Shown here: in pieces, positions 1-7,213 of the stretch
How the letters are laid out: every line of letters starts with the position of its first letter
How positions within the stretch are numbered: position 1 is the stretch's first letter
Made by a program: the position numbers and the translations under genes
The notes under the pieces: generated by a model
What the model saw: the letters and a program-made list of their open reading frames with translations, nothing else
Told to the model about the DNA's origin: nothing
Databases searched by the model: none
NCBI GenBank assembly: GCA_902984215.1
Contig: CADWAF010004350.1
Coordinates: 1 to 14,042, forward strand
Length of the DNA stretch: 14,042 nucleotides
Origin: Willaertia magna
Lineage: Eukaryota > Heterolobosea > Eutetramitea > Acrasida > Naegleriidae
Reading direction: 5' to 3'

Positions 1-1
1 T

Positions 2-811
2 ATTAGTGAAGGTAAAGTTTATGATGACGGCTTTATTGGAATACCTCTTGTAGTAATTGATATATTAGCAACTAAAATGGAATATATTCCAAAATGTGTT
101 GTTAGTGATTTTATAACAGCATCTAACAAGTCATTGTGGGAAAAATTCGAAGAATTATGTATCAAAACAATGACTGCAAGATTTAATGTTTTATACACTA
201 TCAACCGTTCTGAGAAAGTGCAGTTTTCAGAATTATTTAAAGGAGCTCATTTCAAAACTGATTTGGGATATATGTCCTTAAAAACAACAAATTCATCATG
301 GTTCAAGTATGAATGTTTAGAAACCTTTCTTTCAAGTAATAGCAAAGAAGAAAACGAAGGAATAATTAGCCCATTTTGCTTGAAAAAGGCAAAACAAAAC
401 CAAGATGATGTTGATGGAGTACTTTGTACATTAAGAAATGCGAGTATAAACGAACAAATTTTGTTTGTTACACAAAACAAGTTCCAATATGAGGACTCAG
501 AGTCTAGAACTTTAGAACCAGCTGATCTTATTAAATTTTACAAAAAAGCTGTTAGAACAACCTTCAAAGAATCAAAAACTTTTGTAATCATCTTCACAAA
601 CAAAACGATTACCAAAAAAACACAAGAAATGGTAATCGAAGGCCTAGTATCTAAAAAAACTAAAAAAGACCCACAACAAAAAGTGACGGTGGATACTGAA
701 AAATTAATACTTGTTTCTGGAGATTGTTTTTGCAATTTCTTTCACCCTTATATTTCCAACGTATTAGCGAAAAAACACAAATCAAAAAAGGACAAAAATA
801 AGTGTAAGTAG
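2..811 (+). CDS. 5'-partial gene, probable PD-(D/E)XK nuclease-fold protein
   Basis: The frame is open from the window edge, so the gene is 5'-partial. The first in-frame ATG is at 77 (244 residues from there), but the 25 codons upstream also read as plausible protein, so the true start probably lies outside. Counting from that Met, a helical segment around residues 18-32 is followed by a VDGV motif at 112-115 and, after one predicted strand pair, FVTQNK at 130-135. A D-G pair followed by a hydrophobic strand ending in QxK is the usual active-site layout of restriction-endonuclease-like (PD-(D/E)XK) domains, with Gln in place of Glu. A later strand (FVIIFTN, 169-175) and the segment KLILVSGD also fit that fold. 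Such domains occur in Crinkler-like and transposon-associated eukaryotic proteins. The tail is very Lys-rich (KKHKSKKDKNKCK), perhaps for nuclear or nucleic-acid binding. The stop is TAG. Function is inferred from motif spacing only. Confidence 0.45.
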   Translation: MSEGKVYDDGFIGIPLVVIDILATKMEYIPKCVVSDFITASNKSLWEKFEELCIKTMTARFNVLYTINRSEKVQFSELFKGAHFKTDLGYMSLKTTNSSWFKYECLETFLSSNSKEENEGIISPFCLKKAKQNQDDVDGVLCTLRNASINEQILFVTQNKFQYEDSESRTLEPADLIKFYKKAVRTTFKESKTFVIIFTNKTITKKTQEMVIEGLVSKKTKKDPQQKVTVDTEKLILVSGDCFCNFFHPYISNVLAKKHKSKKDKNKCK

Positions 812-813
812 GA

Positions 814-1228
814 GGAGCTGACAATACTTTAATTTCTGATAAAGAATTGTTTCGTTGTAATAAAGGATTACAATATTTATATATCCATTACGTGCAATTA
901 TTAATTTAGAAAATTTACTTTGTTTAGCTGGTAATGAGTTAATTAAAGATAAACATTAAGTAAATTTAAAGAAATTACAGTATTTGTATTTAAACAATAA
1001 TCGAAATATTGCTGACGAGATCTTTTTAAATTTATTAAATCTTAAAAGTTTAGATTGTGTTAAATAATTTAGAAGAATTAAGTGTCTGGTATTGTCGTGA
1101 TTTTACTGGGAAATGTTTACATATTTAAAAAAATTAAACCTTTTTTTACAAACCTCTCTTGCATTCATGAAAAAGAAATTGGACTTAGTGGAGATAAATT
1201 AAAAGAATTTATTGCGAAATTAAATTGA
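814..1228 (+). pseudogene. Decayed leucine-rich-repeat gene remnant
   Basis: Three frames together read as successive LRR units. At 814-898 frame 1 gives a segment containing KGLQYLYIHY. At 900-1064 frame 3 gives NLENLLCLAGNEL and NLKKLQYLYLNNN followed by NIADEIFLNLLNLKSLDC. From 1063 frame 1 gives NNLEELSVWYCRDFTGKCLH. Near 1160-1228 frame 2 gives IHEKEIGLSGDKLKEF and a TGA stop. The LxxLxLxxN spacing is characteristic. At least three frameshifts and an in-frame TAA (about 957) break it, and I found no GT..AG pairs that would repair it, unlike the RCC1 gene in this window. It starts right after the TAG of the upstream nuclease-like gene, so it could be the former C-terminal half of that gene or a separate F-box/LRR family member. 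There is no obvious initiator ATG. Confidence 0.6.
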
Positions 1229-1234
1229 AGCAAA

Positions 1235-2098
1235 TTAATTATAACTACATAATACGTCAAAAGAACTACAGCTATTATTTATTTTTATATTAATAGTTTG
1301 AATATTTAAACTTTGTAAACTACTACAATCTTTTACAAAATTTAAAATATAATCAACACCATTTAATTCAAAAGTCAATGTATTAAATTTAATATTTTGT
1401 AATTGATTAAATAATTTCAATAATTCACTTGACAATTTTTCATTTGAAAATTCAATATAAAATTTTAAATTTAAATTTAAATATTCATTCTCTTTTAAAT
1501 CTAAATCGTTATTAATTATTTCTATAAGTAAATTCATTATATCAGGTATTACGTAATATGATTCATATGAAGTACAATTTAAAATAAAAGTAACCTCTTT
1601 TGTTTGTCGTTGTAAAAAAATATATTTATAAAAAAAATTAACAAATTCTTTTATATTGCTTTGTAATCTTTTTGTAATGACATTATACAAATTTAATTGT
1701 AAACCGTTTGTGAACGGTAATATAGATGGAAAAGTAGTGTTACAATTAATCTTTTCTACTCTATTATTTTGTAAATGATTTCGATCATTATTTATATTAA
1801 AATAATCTTTTAATTTCAATAAATTATTTTCATTTACTTGTAGCTGAAAACTATAAATGTTTTGTTGTTGAATTAAATTTGCAATTTTTTTATTCGTTAA
1901 ATATAAATTAAATAAATCATTTTTTGTAAGAAAAGGAATAATATGAAATAATAATAAATATCCATCAGAATAATCTAATACTAAGTTAAAATATTGTTTT
2001 TTAATTTCGTTTGAATTAAAAAATTCTTCATCTTTATGCATTGTTTCTATAAGATCAGTAAAATAAAAATGTAATTCATTATTTTCTATTTCAGGCAT
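1235..2098 (-). CDS. Putative F-box protein
   Basis: Intact 287-codon frame with an ATG at 2098-2096 and a TAA stop at 1237-1235. Residues about 44-86 (DGYLLLFHIIPFLTKNDLFN onward) look like a divergent F-box: a short hydrophobic N-terminal half, then LTxxDLFxLxLTNKxIxxLI. F-box proteins bind Skp1 in SCF ubiquitin ligases and choose substrates through their C-terminal part. The rest is Leu/Asn-rich with loose LRR-like spacing (KLKDYFNIN, SLQSLNIQTINIKIN), so it may belong to an F-box/LRR family. All Gln codons are CAA/CAG. The gene is extremely AT-rich and converges on the LRR remnant with about 6 bp between stop codons. No introns are needed. The F-box call rests on pattern only. Confidence 0.6.
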   Translation of the reverse strand: MPEIENNELHFYFTDLIETMHKDEEFFNSNEIKKQYFNLVLDYSDGYLLLFHIIPFLTKNDLFNLYLTNKKIANLIQQQNIYSFQLQVNENNLLKLKDYFNINNDRNHLQNNRVEKINCNTTFPSILPFTNGLQLNLYNVITKRLQSNIKEFVNFFYKYIFLQRQTKEVTFILNCTSYESYYVIPDIMNLLIEIINNDLDLKENEYLNLNLKFYIEFSNEKLSSELLKLFNQLQNIKFNTLTFELNGVDYILNFVKDCSSLQSLNIQTINIKINNSCSSFDVLCSYN

Positions 2099-2303
2099 TT
2101 TTTTTTATTAATTTTTGATTTCTGAAATTTACACATTTACTAATATTGTAAAAAAAAATTAATATTTATATAAGAGTAACTACCGATATTGTTTTGTGTA
2201 TGCAAGTGTTTTATATTGTGATAATATAAACATTGTAAAATAACACTATACTACTTTAAACATTGTAAAATAACACTATACAACTTTAAGAATATTGATT
2301 GAG
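2099..2303. other. AT-rich intergenic region upstream of the F-box gene
   Basis: No coding potential is seen. It holds the presumed minus-strand promoter of the F-box gene, poly-T tracts right before its ATG (2099-2106), and a 30-bp tandem duplication next to the left end of the retrotransposon. Confidence 0.5.
2228..2287. repeat. 30-bp tandem duplication (2 copies)
   Basis: Units at 2228-2257 and 2258-2287 share AAACATTGTAAAATAACACT and the bases that follow, and differ at one position (CTACTTT versus CAACTTT). It lies 17 bp outside the left boundary of the retrotransposon and is not part of the element's repeats. Confidence 0.9.
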
Positions 2304-2349
2304 AATGTTACAAAAGAAGAAATATTAGCTAAATAAAAAACTATTGGTT
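2304..2349. repeat. Repeat B2 (outer copy)
   Basis: A 46-bp sequence beginning AATGTTACAAAAGAAGAAAT, matching 2852-2898 except for T/C and A/G transitions and a one-base length difference in an A-run. It marks the 3' end of the element (minus-strand sense). Confidence 0.8.
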
Positions 2350-2686
2350 AATTATGACCTTAATTATCTAATTGATAATTAAAGTGGCTTTTTATCTAAT
2401 AAACTAGGTAAAGCTTTGTCCAAAGTGACTTACCTTTAGTAAAGTATATTCTTTAATAAAGTAAGAATAAATTGAATAAAATTAATTAATGTAAAAGAAA
2501 ATCAAATATATTTAGTGCTATAAGACCTGAGTCAACTAGTAACCTACCTGTAATCAACCAAAGTTGGAAACAACATTCTTAACCAAGGTTAAGGAGCCTA
2601 AAGCCTAGGAGATATCAAAAATTACTTGAAGATGTTCCTTGTATTTAAAAACTAATAGAAAGGCAAACAGGGTAAAAAAGGGAGGG
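2350..2686. other. Non-coding spacer between repeats A2 and B2
   Basis: This 337-bp segment has no counterpart at the other end of the element and no supportable ORF. It contains the hairpin at 2360-2382, a second stem CTTAACC/GGTTAAG at 2578-2593, and a locally GC-richer patch (about 2525-2612). In PAT-type elements A2 and B2 normally adjoin, so this may be element non-coding sequence absent from A1, or a later insertion. Confidence 0.45.
2360..2382. repeat. Perfect hairpin, 9-bp stem, 5-nt loop
   Basis: TTAATTATC at 2360-2368 and its exact reverse complement GATAATTAA at 2374-2382 flank the loop TAATT. It lies just inside B2 in the spacer between A2 and B2. The AT-only stem could arise by chance, or it could be a transcript-end or structural element. 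Confidence 0.55.
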
Positions 2687-2853
2687 AAATTTACAAAACT
2701 AATTGAAGTAACCTTAATAACGAGTTTACCTATTTTTTGGAAAGCAGTTAAATGTAAAAACTTAGTTATAGTTTTTACTTTTATACTGACTTTCCGCTAA
2801 TAGTTTACTTCTTGTAATAATAAAATATTTTTTGTAAACAAAAGAATTTGAAA
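2687..2853. repeat. Repeat A2, direct copy of 7000-7167
   Basis: A 167-bp direct repeat of the right end of the element. The two copies differ by five transitions and one single-base indel. At all five substitutions this left copy has A or T where the right copy has G or C. A2 abuts B1 (2852-2898), so A2/B1 form a unit resembling a circle junction, as in split-repeat tyrosine-recombinase elements. Confidence 0.95.
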
Positions 2854-2898
2854 TGTTACAAAAGAAGAAACATTGGCTAAATAAAAGAACTATTGGTT
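2852..2898. repeat. Repeat B1 (inner copy)
   Basis: A 47-bp partner of 2304-2349. It begins immediately at the end of A2 and overlaps the last codon and TAG of the tyrosine recombinase frame (TAG at 2892-2890). Where the copies differ by substitution, B1 carries C or G and the outer B2 carries T or A. Confidence 0.8.
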
Positions 2899-3847
2899 TG
2901 ATTCAGCATTGTTGAGTAATATTTTTGATAAGGTTTGCTTGTTAATGAGATGTAATCTCCTAACATATCTATTTTTAACAACACTAGACCAATTACTAGC
3001 ATAACCTACCATATTCAAAGATTCTCCATTTCTGACCAACTGAGATATACCATTAATTCTTAGAGAATGTCCAGAAATTTTACTATCTGTATTATTAACT
3101 TCTTTAACAATAAAACTAATATAATCAGTGTTCAAATAATCATTGGAATATATGTGTGAAAAAAAAAGTCTTTAGGTACCTTATATAAAATCAAATTTCT
3201 ATAATTCAAAATTAACTAACAGGGCAGTGTTAGATTTAGCAATAGACTCAATAAAGACACCTTTTTGATCTTTTTCAAATTAATCGTTCTTGTAAAATTC
3301 AAATTTAATAGTAATACAACTCTTAAAAGGTGAATCAAAAACTATTTGATCAAAAGACAGTTTAGTTAATTTATATAGCTTACATAAACATCTAAAATCT
3401 AGAGTAATTACAACTACAAATAAACTTCAATAGTAGTAAGAAGGAAAGTAATTGATCTAGTTTAAATTAAAATTATTTATTTGATTATGGATAACTAAAA
3501 TAGAAAATGAATCTTTAAATTTAGAATTTTTCTCAATTCTAAAATAAATTTTCTTTACTCCTTTCTTAATACCTTTTAAGTAATCATTCTAAGTAAACTT
3601 GAAGTTATTCTTAGAAACAAAGAAAGTAACTGCAGCTTTAAAAGAATTTAATATCCAACTTTTTCTAATTACTAGAACAAGTGATATAAATCTTGCACTA
3701 ACTAGTTTACTACCTAATAAAAGATCATTTCAAAAACAAAAATTATTATAACAGTTAAAAATAAATGTATACTTTTTAACTATAGCTTCTGCTAATTAGT
3801 TATCAAAACAAAACTTGATTAAATTATCTAAGTTTTTCAATAAAGAT
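2890..3847 (-). pseudogene. Tyrosine recombinase of the DIRS-like element
   Basis: The C-terminal catalytic block is clear. GHSLR (box II HxxR; the HSLR codons are at 3069-3058) is followed by INGISQLVRNGESLNMVGYA, then NWSS and the RYVR segment, whose Tyr (2967-2965) is the expected nucleophile. Upstream, LFFSHIYSND matches the usual lF-s segment, and FKSCITIKFEFYKND is followed by a TAA where the family often has the KTDQ motif. The first catalytic Arg region (LDFRCLCKLYKLTKLSFDQI) appears to carry Lys where Arg of RxxELxxL is expected. The N-terminal half (LVSARF, KSWILNSFK) resembles the SAM-like core-binding domain. About eight TAA/TAG codons and two TGA codons (3732-3730, 3429-3427) interrupt this single frame, with no frameshift. 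The enzyme would integrate the circular cDNA. The N-terminal limit is uncertain. Confidence 0.8.
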
Positions 3848-5745
3848 GACTATTTATCTGAATTGCTAGTAATTGTTAGCCTAAGTTTTTGTAGATTTCT
3901 ATAGAAGTATTTATTATAACCTTTTGTTTTGCTACTTTTATAAAACTTAATACAATCTTTAAAACTACTGACTACCAAGAAGCATTTGTCCATTTTAAAA
4001 TTACTAAAACATCTGAAGCTTTGTATTTTATAATTTGTACTATTGTTAGTACAATGAAACCTAAAAATGGAACTATATAATTTATGTCTAAATTCCACCT
4101 TTCTTTGAAGGCATCTTAAAAGAAACTCTAATTGTTGAATTTTGTTATATAATAGTTATTTATATTTGCAAATCTGTCTACTATGAATAGTCTAAATTTC
4201 TTGTTTAATATTAAGAAAAGGTTTCTTAATGTTAATCATTCACTCTTCTTTCTTATTAAATCTAAAATTATGTTGATAGCAGAAAAAATATAATTTACTT
4301 TCTTTATATGCCATCCATTTATATAGTAAATATCTCAGATTTCTTTTGCAATACGAGTTAAGGAATCTATTCTTCTGTATTTCTTGCGAAAATAATAAAG
4401 TATAGTTATATTGTTTGTTCTTATTAAGAAGTTTATATTTTTTAGATAAATTCTTTTCATATTCACTATGATAAATATTTCTAGAACTGTTCTTAATTTT
4501 TTCTTGTTGATATATAGGTGGTTTAAAGAATTTGATTATTTTTCTATAAAAATATAGTCTTGAGTAGTACTATCAAATCTTATTAAATTAAAATCTATAT
4601 TTACAGCAATTAAAGAAGTTTTTAACTTGAAACTGTATCTTTTATTTGATTTTATTAACTAAACTAATAATTTTAAATCTTTTAAAGCACCCTTGTTTAT
4701 GAATATATTGGTAAAATAGTTTTTTTTTTGAATAATTTAAACACTTTATCATGTCTCTCTTTAATTTTCAACTTATTGTTCTTAAATAAAGGATTGTAAT
4801 TACTAAAAATTCTATCTTTTCTAAGATTGTAACAATATTTTTGATTTTTACTTTTTGATAAAAGTTGCTTGCAGTAATTAAATTTTTTTAAGAGGTGAAT
4901 AATAGATGATTGTTTTTCCATAAAAATAAAGATTTTCCCTTTTATGAAATTCAGTTTCAATTTTAGGAATTGAATAATTTGTGAAGGAATTAAAATACTT
5001 TTTTCTTCTTGAACTAACTAATCTAATTTACTTAACAGTTATAAAACTTTTAATATATCCTCTTGACATTTTTTAAACGTTTCCTCTAATATAATCATAT
5101 TATCTATGTATGTAAATATTATAATGTTTTTTGCCTTTAACCATTTTACAACTTTCTTTATTAAACAAGAAAATATTTGAAGAACTTGATTCAAACTAAA
5201 AGAGAGAATATTGTATTAATAATTCACTTCTTTTTAAATGAACCCCAAAAAATAACATGACTCTTTATGTATTTTCACTTAGTAATAGCTCTTTCAAAGA
5301 TCTATTTTATAAGTAAACAAGTTTTTTCTTAAAAACTTAGATAAAAAAATAAGGTTGTCCAATTTGAAATAAATAGTTTTTAACTTTTTGTTAATTTTTC
5401 TCAAGTTTAGTATTAGATAAAAACTGTCTATCCCTTTTTTAGAAACCACATAGAGTAGATTTATAACAGTTTAAAATGAATCTAATAAAATTACTTTTTT
5501 TTATAACATTGTCTAAAGTTCTTTTTTAAACTAAATAATTTCTTTTTCCTTGTTTATTGTATTTCTTTTATAATCCAACTATAGCTTTAAGTTTGAATCT
5601 AACATAATACTGTCTTTTACCCAAGAAAGGATATAATCTAAAGAATTAAGTAAATTTTTTCAATTCTTTATAAACCTTGAAATTCTTCTTATAATACAGT
5701 CATTGTTCACTATTGGAATTTGATTGATTATTGGGATTATTCTTA
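3837..5745 (-). pseudogene. Reverse transcriptase - RNase H region of the DIRS-like element
   Basis: The RT runs through LLYVVSKKG and LILNLRKINKK (motif 1-2), YKIDLxKSYYQVKIHKE (motif A, x being TGA at 5296-5294), LSFSLNQVLQIF (counterpart of PFGLxxAPxxF), VVKWLKAKNIIIFTYIDN (YxDD box; codons 5110-5099, second Asp replaced by Asn), and EEKSILIPSQIIQFL (KSxLxPSQxIxFLG). A frame change at a 10-base homopolymer (4720-4729) leads into the RNase H part, with INKKKLRTVLEIF (hINxLEl), RTNN (RTDN with Asp to Asn), RIAKEI, VDRFANIN (DLFAxxxN), FKERW and LKWTNASW. This DIRS/Ngaro-type tail makes the assignment firm. It is broken by about 16 TAA/TAG codons and TGA at 5662-5660, 5296-5294, 4337-4335 and 4238-4236. 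It would copy the element RNA into cDNA. Confidence 0.85.
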
Positions 5746-6999
5746 TTTTTTTTATGTATTATTACTCTTCTTGTTAAATTTATTATTGTTGTTGTTGTTG
5801 GTTGCTTTAGTTTTATTAGAGTTCTTTTTTATATCTTTATAATTATTGTTGTTATACTTATTATTATAATTATTTATAGGCAGTTCTTTAAATTTTGTTT
5901 TAGTCAAACTAGTAATAGTATCTATTATTTTCTTTTTATTATTCTTTTTTGCTAGTTTTGAGAGCTTATTAATAAAAGAAGTTTTTAAAGTATCATATTT
6001 AATGTAACTATTTAATAATTTTAATCCTAAAGCCATATTATTCTGTTTAACACTAAATTTAAGGGACATTTTTCTTAGTGCTACTAACAGAATCATTAAT
6101 TCTTGCATTTTTTGTCTCTTAACTATTTCAAAAAAGTTGCTAATAGTAATACCTAATCTACTTAAGAAGTTGTAGATTTGAAAATTATACTTAATGATTT
6201 CTAAAAAGATTTGATTACAAGAATTATTAATAAACATGCTTAAGTCATTTAAGGTATTTAAGGTATAATGGTATTTGTTAAATAAAATACTTATTCTTTT
6301 CTAGAAAGCACTTTCATTATTATAAACTTAATCTAATTAATTGTATATATTACTATAGCTAAAGAATAACTCATTAGTATTCATATTTTCCACTATTTCT
6401 TTATCAAAACCAAATGCGACCAGTTCTTATACTATGTTAAAATAATCTATAGTAACAAAACTATTAACTCTAACTTCTCTACTAGAACCTTCATTATTAA
6501 CAGTAGTAATTACTATTATTAATATTGCTTCTAAAAAGGTTAAAGATATTGTTATTGTTAGATTAGAATTAGTATTAAAAGTGATACTTAAACTATTACT
6601 TTGTATAGAGTTAGAGTTAATATTAGTGTTTTAAACTGCATTTAGTCTTAAATCTTTATTATTATTGCTAATGGAAGAACTATTTGCAATAAGATTGTTG
6701 CTAGTATTAGTAGGGATAATAAAAGGGAAATTACTGAACGAATAGTCTAAGAAAGGTTGATTTAGAATATTAGATGAATTTATGTTTATATTCTGACTAG
6801 ACATTAAAATATTATTGTTAAAACCTTGATTTGTATTCTAATTAGTAGTAGAACTTTGAGAAGTACTATGACTTGCAGAAGAACCTATGTTAGAGTTAAT
6901 AAAAGAATTTTAGTTCAAAGCATTATCATTGTTAACTTCAAATGAAGCAGTATCTGAAATAGATTTATTAGTAGATTTCTTTAATCTTTTAGATATTGT
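5707..6999 (-). pseudogene. Gag-like ORF1 of the DIRS-like element
   Basis: One frame stays free of TGA and frameshifts for about 430 codons but holds about 12 TAA/TAG codons, and it ends with TGA at 5709-5707. The N-terminal third is Ser/Asn/Thr-rich low complexity (for example NTNQGFNNNILMSS). The middle is helical (6237-5900; longest stop-free stretch 161 codons from an ATG at 6237). The C-terminus is Asn/Lys-rich (INNYNNKYNNNNYKD), then Gln/Lys-rich if TAR is read as Gln. No CCHC knuckle is visible. Position ahead of RT and composition suggest the nucleocapsid-like ORF1 of DIRS elements; there is no direct sequence recognition. The frame is also TGA-free through repeat A1, so its start is unclear. 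Confidence 0.6.
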
Positions 7000-7167
7000 A
7001 AATTTACAGAACTAATTGAAGTGACCTTAATAACGAGTTTACCTAATTTTTTGGAAAGCAGTTAAATGTAAAAACTTAGTTATAGTTTTTACTTTTATAC
7101 TGACTTTCCGCCAATAGTTTACTTCTTGTAACAATAAAATATCTTTTGTAAACAAAAGAATTTGAAA
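7000..7167. repeat. Repeat A1 (5' end of the element)
   Basis: A 168-bp direct repeat of 2687-2853. Its outer edge at 7167 marks the element-host junction, about 46 bp beyond the stop codon of the DEP-DUF547-RGS gene. It probably contains the promoter and leader of the minus-strand element transcript. Confidence 0.95.
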
Positions 7168-7213
7168 AGAATTAAAAGGAGATCTTGTTTAAGTTAATTA
7201 GAATATTAGTATT

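Larger units (their letters stand above)
2304..7167 (-). mobile_element. DIRS/PAT-like tyrosine-recombinase retrotransposon
   Basis: A 4.86-kb element read on the minus strand. In order it holds repeat A1 (7167-7000), a gag-like Ser/Asn-rich frame (about 6999-5707), reverse transcriptase then RNase H with its C-terminal tail (about 5745-3837), a tyrosine recombinase (about 3847-2890), repeat B1 (2898-2852), repeat A2 (2853-2687), a 337-bp spacer, and repeat B2 (2349-2304). An RT together with a tyrosine recombinase defines the DIRS order; the direct split-repeat arrangement A1...B1-A2...B2 is that of PAT/Ngaro-type elements rather than the inverted repeats of DIRS-1. No target-site duplication is seen at the ends, as expected for recombinase-mediated integration. 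In the standard code every coding region is cut by stops, so this copy looks non-autonomous here. Confidence 0.85.

Noticed and set aside
247..735. Minus-strand ORFs at 247-480 and 538-735
   Set aside because: They are antisense to the nuclease-like gene, which shows coherent motifs on the plus strand.
3850..4098. Minus-strand ORF of 82 codons within the element
   Set aside because: Another frame of the same strand carries the recognisable RNase H tail (VDRFANIN, FKERW, LKWTNASW), so this frame is probably a shadow, although an early recombinase ORF start here cannot be excluded.
5731..5955. Plus-strand ORF of 74 codons, hydrophobic
   Set aside because: It is the antisense shadow of the Asn/Lys-rich end of the gag-like frame; AAT/AAC runs read as Ile/Val in reverse.
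2304..7167. LTR retrotransposon (gypsy/copia type)
   Set aside because: The element has a tyrosine recombinase with HxxR...Y instead of an integrase, no protease motif and no target-site duplication; its repeats are split rather than simple LTRs.
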